Assembly: GCA_029884275.1 (NCBI GenBank)
Contig: JAOUIC010000076.1
Coordinates: forward strand, 1 to 7,534
Reading direction: 5' to 3'
DNA: 7,534 nucleotides
Origin: Gemmatimonadota bacterium
Lineage (GTDB): Bacteria; Gemmatimonadota; Gemmatimonadetes; Gemmatimonadales; GWC2-71-9
The notes beneath the pieces are model-generated. The model was not told where the DNA came from and made no database searches. It saw nothing but the letters and a program-made list of their open reading frames with translations. Each line of letters opens with the position of its first letter. Positions within the stretch are counted from its first letter, which is position 1. The position numbers and the translations under genes were made by a program. Below, in pieces: positions 6,779 through 7,534 of this stretch.

Positions 6779-7534
6779 TTACTTGCTCATCCAGTTCACG
6801 CCCGCCTCACGGTTCCACTTGGTCGTGATCTTTCGGCTCTTGGTCCAGAACTCGATCGAGCTCCGGCCGGTGATGTCCCCCACGCCGAAGCGGGAGTCGT
6901 TCCACCCGCCGAAGCCGAACGGCTCCCGGGGAACCGGGACGCCGACGTTGACGCCCAGCATGCCGGCGCTGGCGCGGTCCAGCGCGCTGCGGGCCGCGCC
7001 GCCCGACTCGGTGAAGATGGAGGCCGCGTTGCCGTAGGGCGAGGCGTTCTCCACCGCGATCGCCTCATCCAGCGTGCCGATCCGCACGATGGCGAGGACC
7101 GGGCCGAAGACCTCCTCCTGTGCGAGCTTCATGTCGGGCCGGACCTGGTCAATGACCGTAGGACCGACGTACCAGCCGCCTTCGCGGCCAGGTACCGTCG
7201 CCCCGCGGCCGTCGACAAGCACCCTGGCACCGGCCTGCTCCGCCTCGGTGATGTACCCCTCGATGCGCTCCCTGGCGGCCCTGCTGATCACCGGGCCGAC
7301 ATCGCGTCCCACGACCATGGTCCTCGCCTGCGCCGCCAGCCGGTCAACGATATGATCGGTCCCGTTGACCGCCACCATGATCGACGCGGCCATGCAGCGC
7401 TGGCCGGTGCAGCCGGCCATCGCCGCCAGCACGCCGCCAGCCGCCATCTCGGGATCGGCGTCGGGCATGACGATGATGTGGTTCTTGGCACCGCCGAGGC
7501 AGAGCGCGCGCTTGAAGTTGCCGGTGGACCGGCT
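6779..7534 (-). CDS. mmsA: CoA-acylating methylmalonate-semialdehyde dehydrogenase (ALDH6 family), 5'-truncated by window edge
   Basis: These are the C-terminal 251 residues, roughly half, of a cytoplasmic NAD-dependent dehydrogenase. The family oxidises malonate or methylmalonate semialdehyde to acetyl-CoA or propionyl-CoA with loss of CO2. The frame is open through the window edge (it begins SRSTGNFK), so the Met codon at 7468 is internal. GGAKNH at 14-19 and MPDAD at 23-27 are hallmarks of the MmsA/IolA subfamily. C47 in GQRCMA is the catalytic nucleophile. EEVFGPVL at 140-147 is the general ALDH cofactor-site motif. The position that holds the general-base Glu in hydrolytic ALDHs (LELGGK) is C12 here, as expected for a CoA-acylating enzyme, which needs no activated water. 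The C-terminus has GGWNDSRFGVGDITG (about 209-223), a variant distinct from Bacillus IolA. The missing part would hold the Rossmann NAD-binding region. It is upstream of and probably co-transcribed with the aminotransferase that makes its semialdehyde substrate. Confidence 0.93.
   Translation of the reverse strand, partial: SRSTGNFKRALCLGGAKNHIIVMPDADPEMAAGGVLAAMAGCTGQRCMAASIMVAVNGTDHIVDRLAAQARTMVVGRDVGPVISRAARERIEGYITEAEQAGARVLVDGRGATVPGREGGWYVGPTVIDQVRPDMKLAQEEVFGPVLAIVRIGTLDEAIAVENASPYGNAASIFTESGGAARSALDRASAGMLGVNVGVPVPREPFGFGGWNDSRFGVGDITGRSSIEFWTKSRKITTKWNREAGVNWMSK

Noticed and set aside
7466..7468. ATG (minus strand) as the start of the semialdehyde dehydrogenase
   Set aside because: It is the Met inside the conserved MPDAD motif, and the family-typical GGAKNH motif continues upstream in frame to the window edge.

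Overview
The window is GC-rich and almost fully coding. It reads as a piece of chromosome from a Gram-negative bacterium. Two large TonB-dependent outer-membrane receptors show that the cell has an outer membrane. The N-terminal carboxypeptidase-regulatory-like domain of the second receptor, the G/C bias at codon third positions and the style of the receptor sequences fit a member of Gemmatimonadota or a related lineage. That placement is inference from sequence character, not from a marker gene. No RNA genes, mobile elements, CRISPR arrays or phage genes are visible, and no gap between genes exceeds 32 bases.

Left two-thirds, plus strand (2-5384): a tightly packed run of three genes. It starts with the 3' part of a BtuB/FepA-like TonB-dependent receptor (5' end outside the window). 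After 32 bases comes a complete FAD-dependent amine oxidoreductase that resembles gamma-glutamylputrescine oxidase (PuuB). After a further 8 bases comes a complete 767-residue TonB-dependent receptor of a different class. A soluble flavin amine oxidase between two outer-membrane importers suggests a capture-and-oxidise unit for an amine or amino-acid-like compound; the substrate cannot be read from the sequence.

Right third, minus strand (5394-7534): an operon read leftwards. It holds the 3' part of a CoA-acylating methylmalonate-semialdehyde dehydrogenase (MmsA/IolA family) and, 17 bases downstream behind a clear Shine-Dalgarno sequence, an AGXT2-like class III aminotransferase. Together they can convert beta-alanine or 3-aminoisobutyrate, by way of malonate or methylmalonate semialdehyde, to acetyl-CoA or propionyl-CoA. 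This is the terminal part of reductive pyrimidine degradation and of beta-alanine and valine catabolism.

The two operons converge, with only 9 bases between their stop codons and no convincing terminator. A plausible joint reading is an amine and beta-amino-acid catabolic island: receptors import, the flavoenzyme oxidises, and the aminotransferase plus dehydrogenase feed carbon to CoA thioesters. The individual enzyme families are well supported. The link between the two operons is a hypothesis. I found no unmistakably new system; the most unusual item is the receptor-oxidase-receptor operon.
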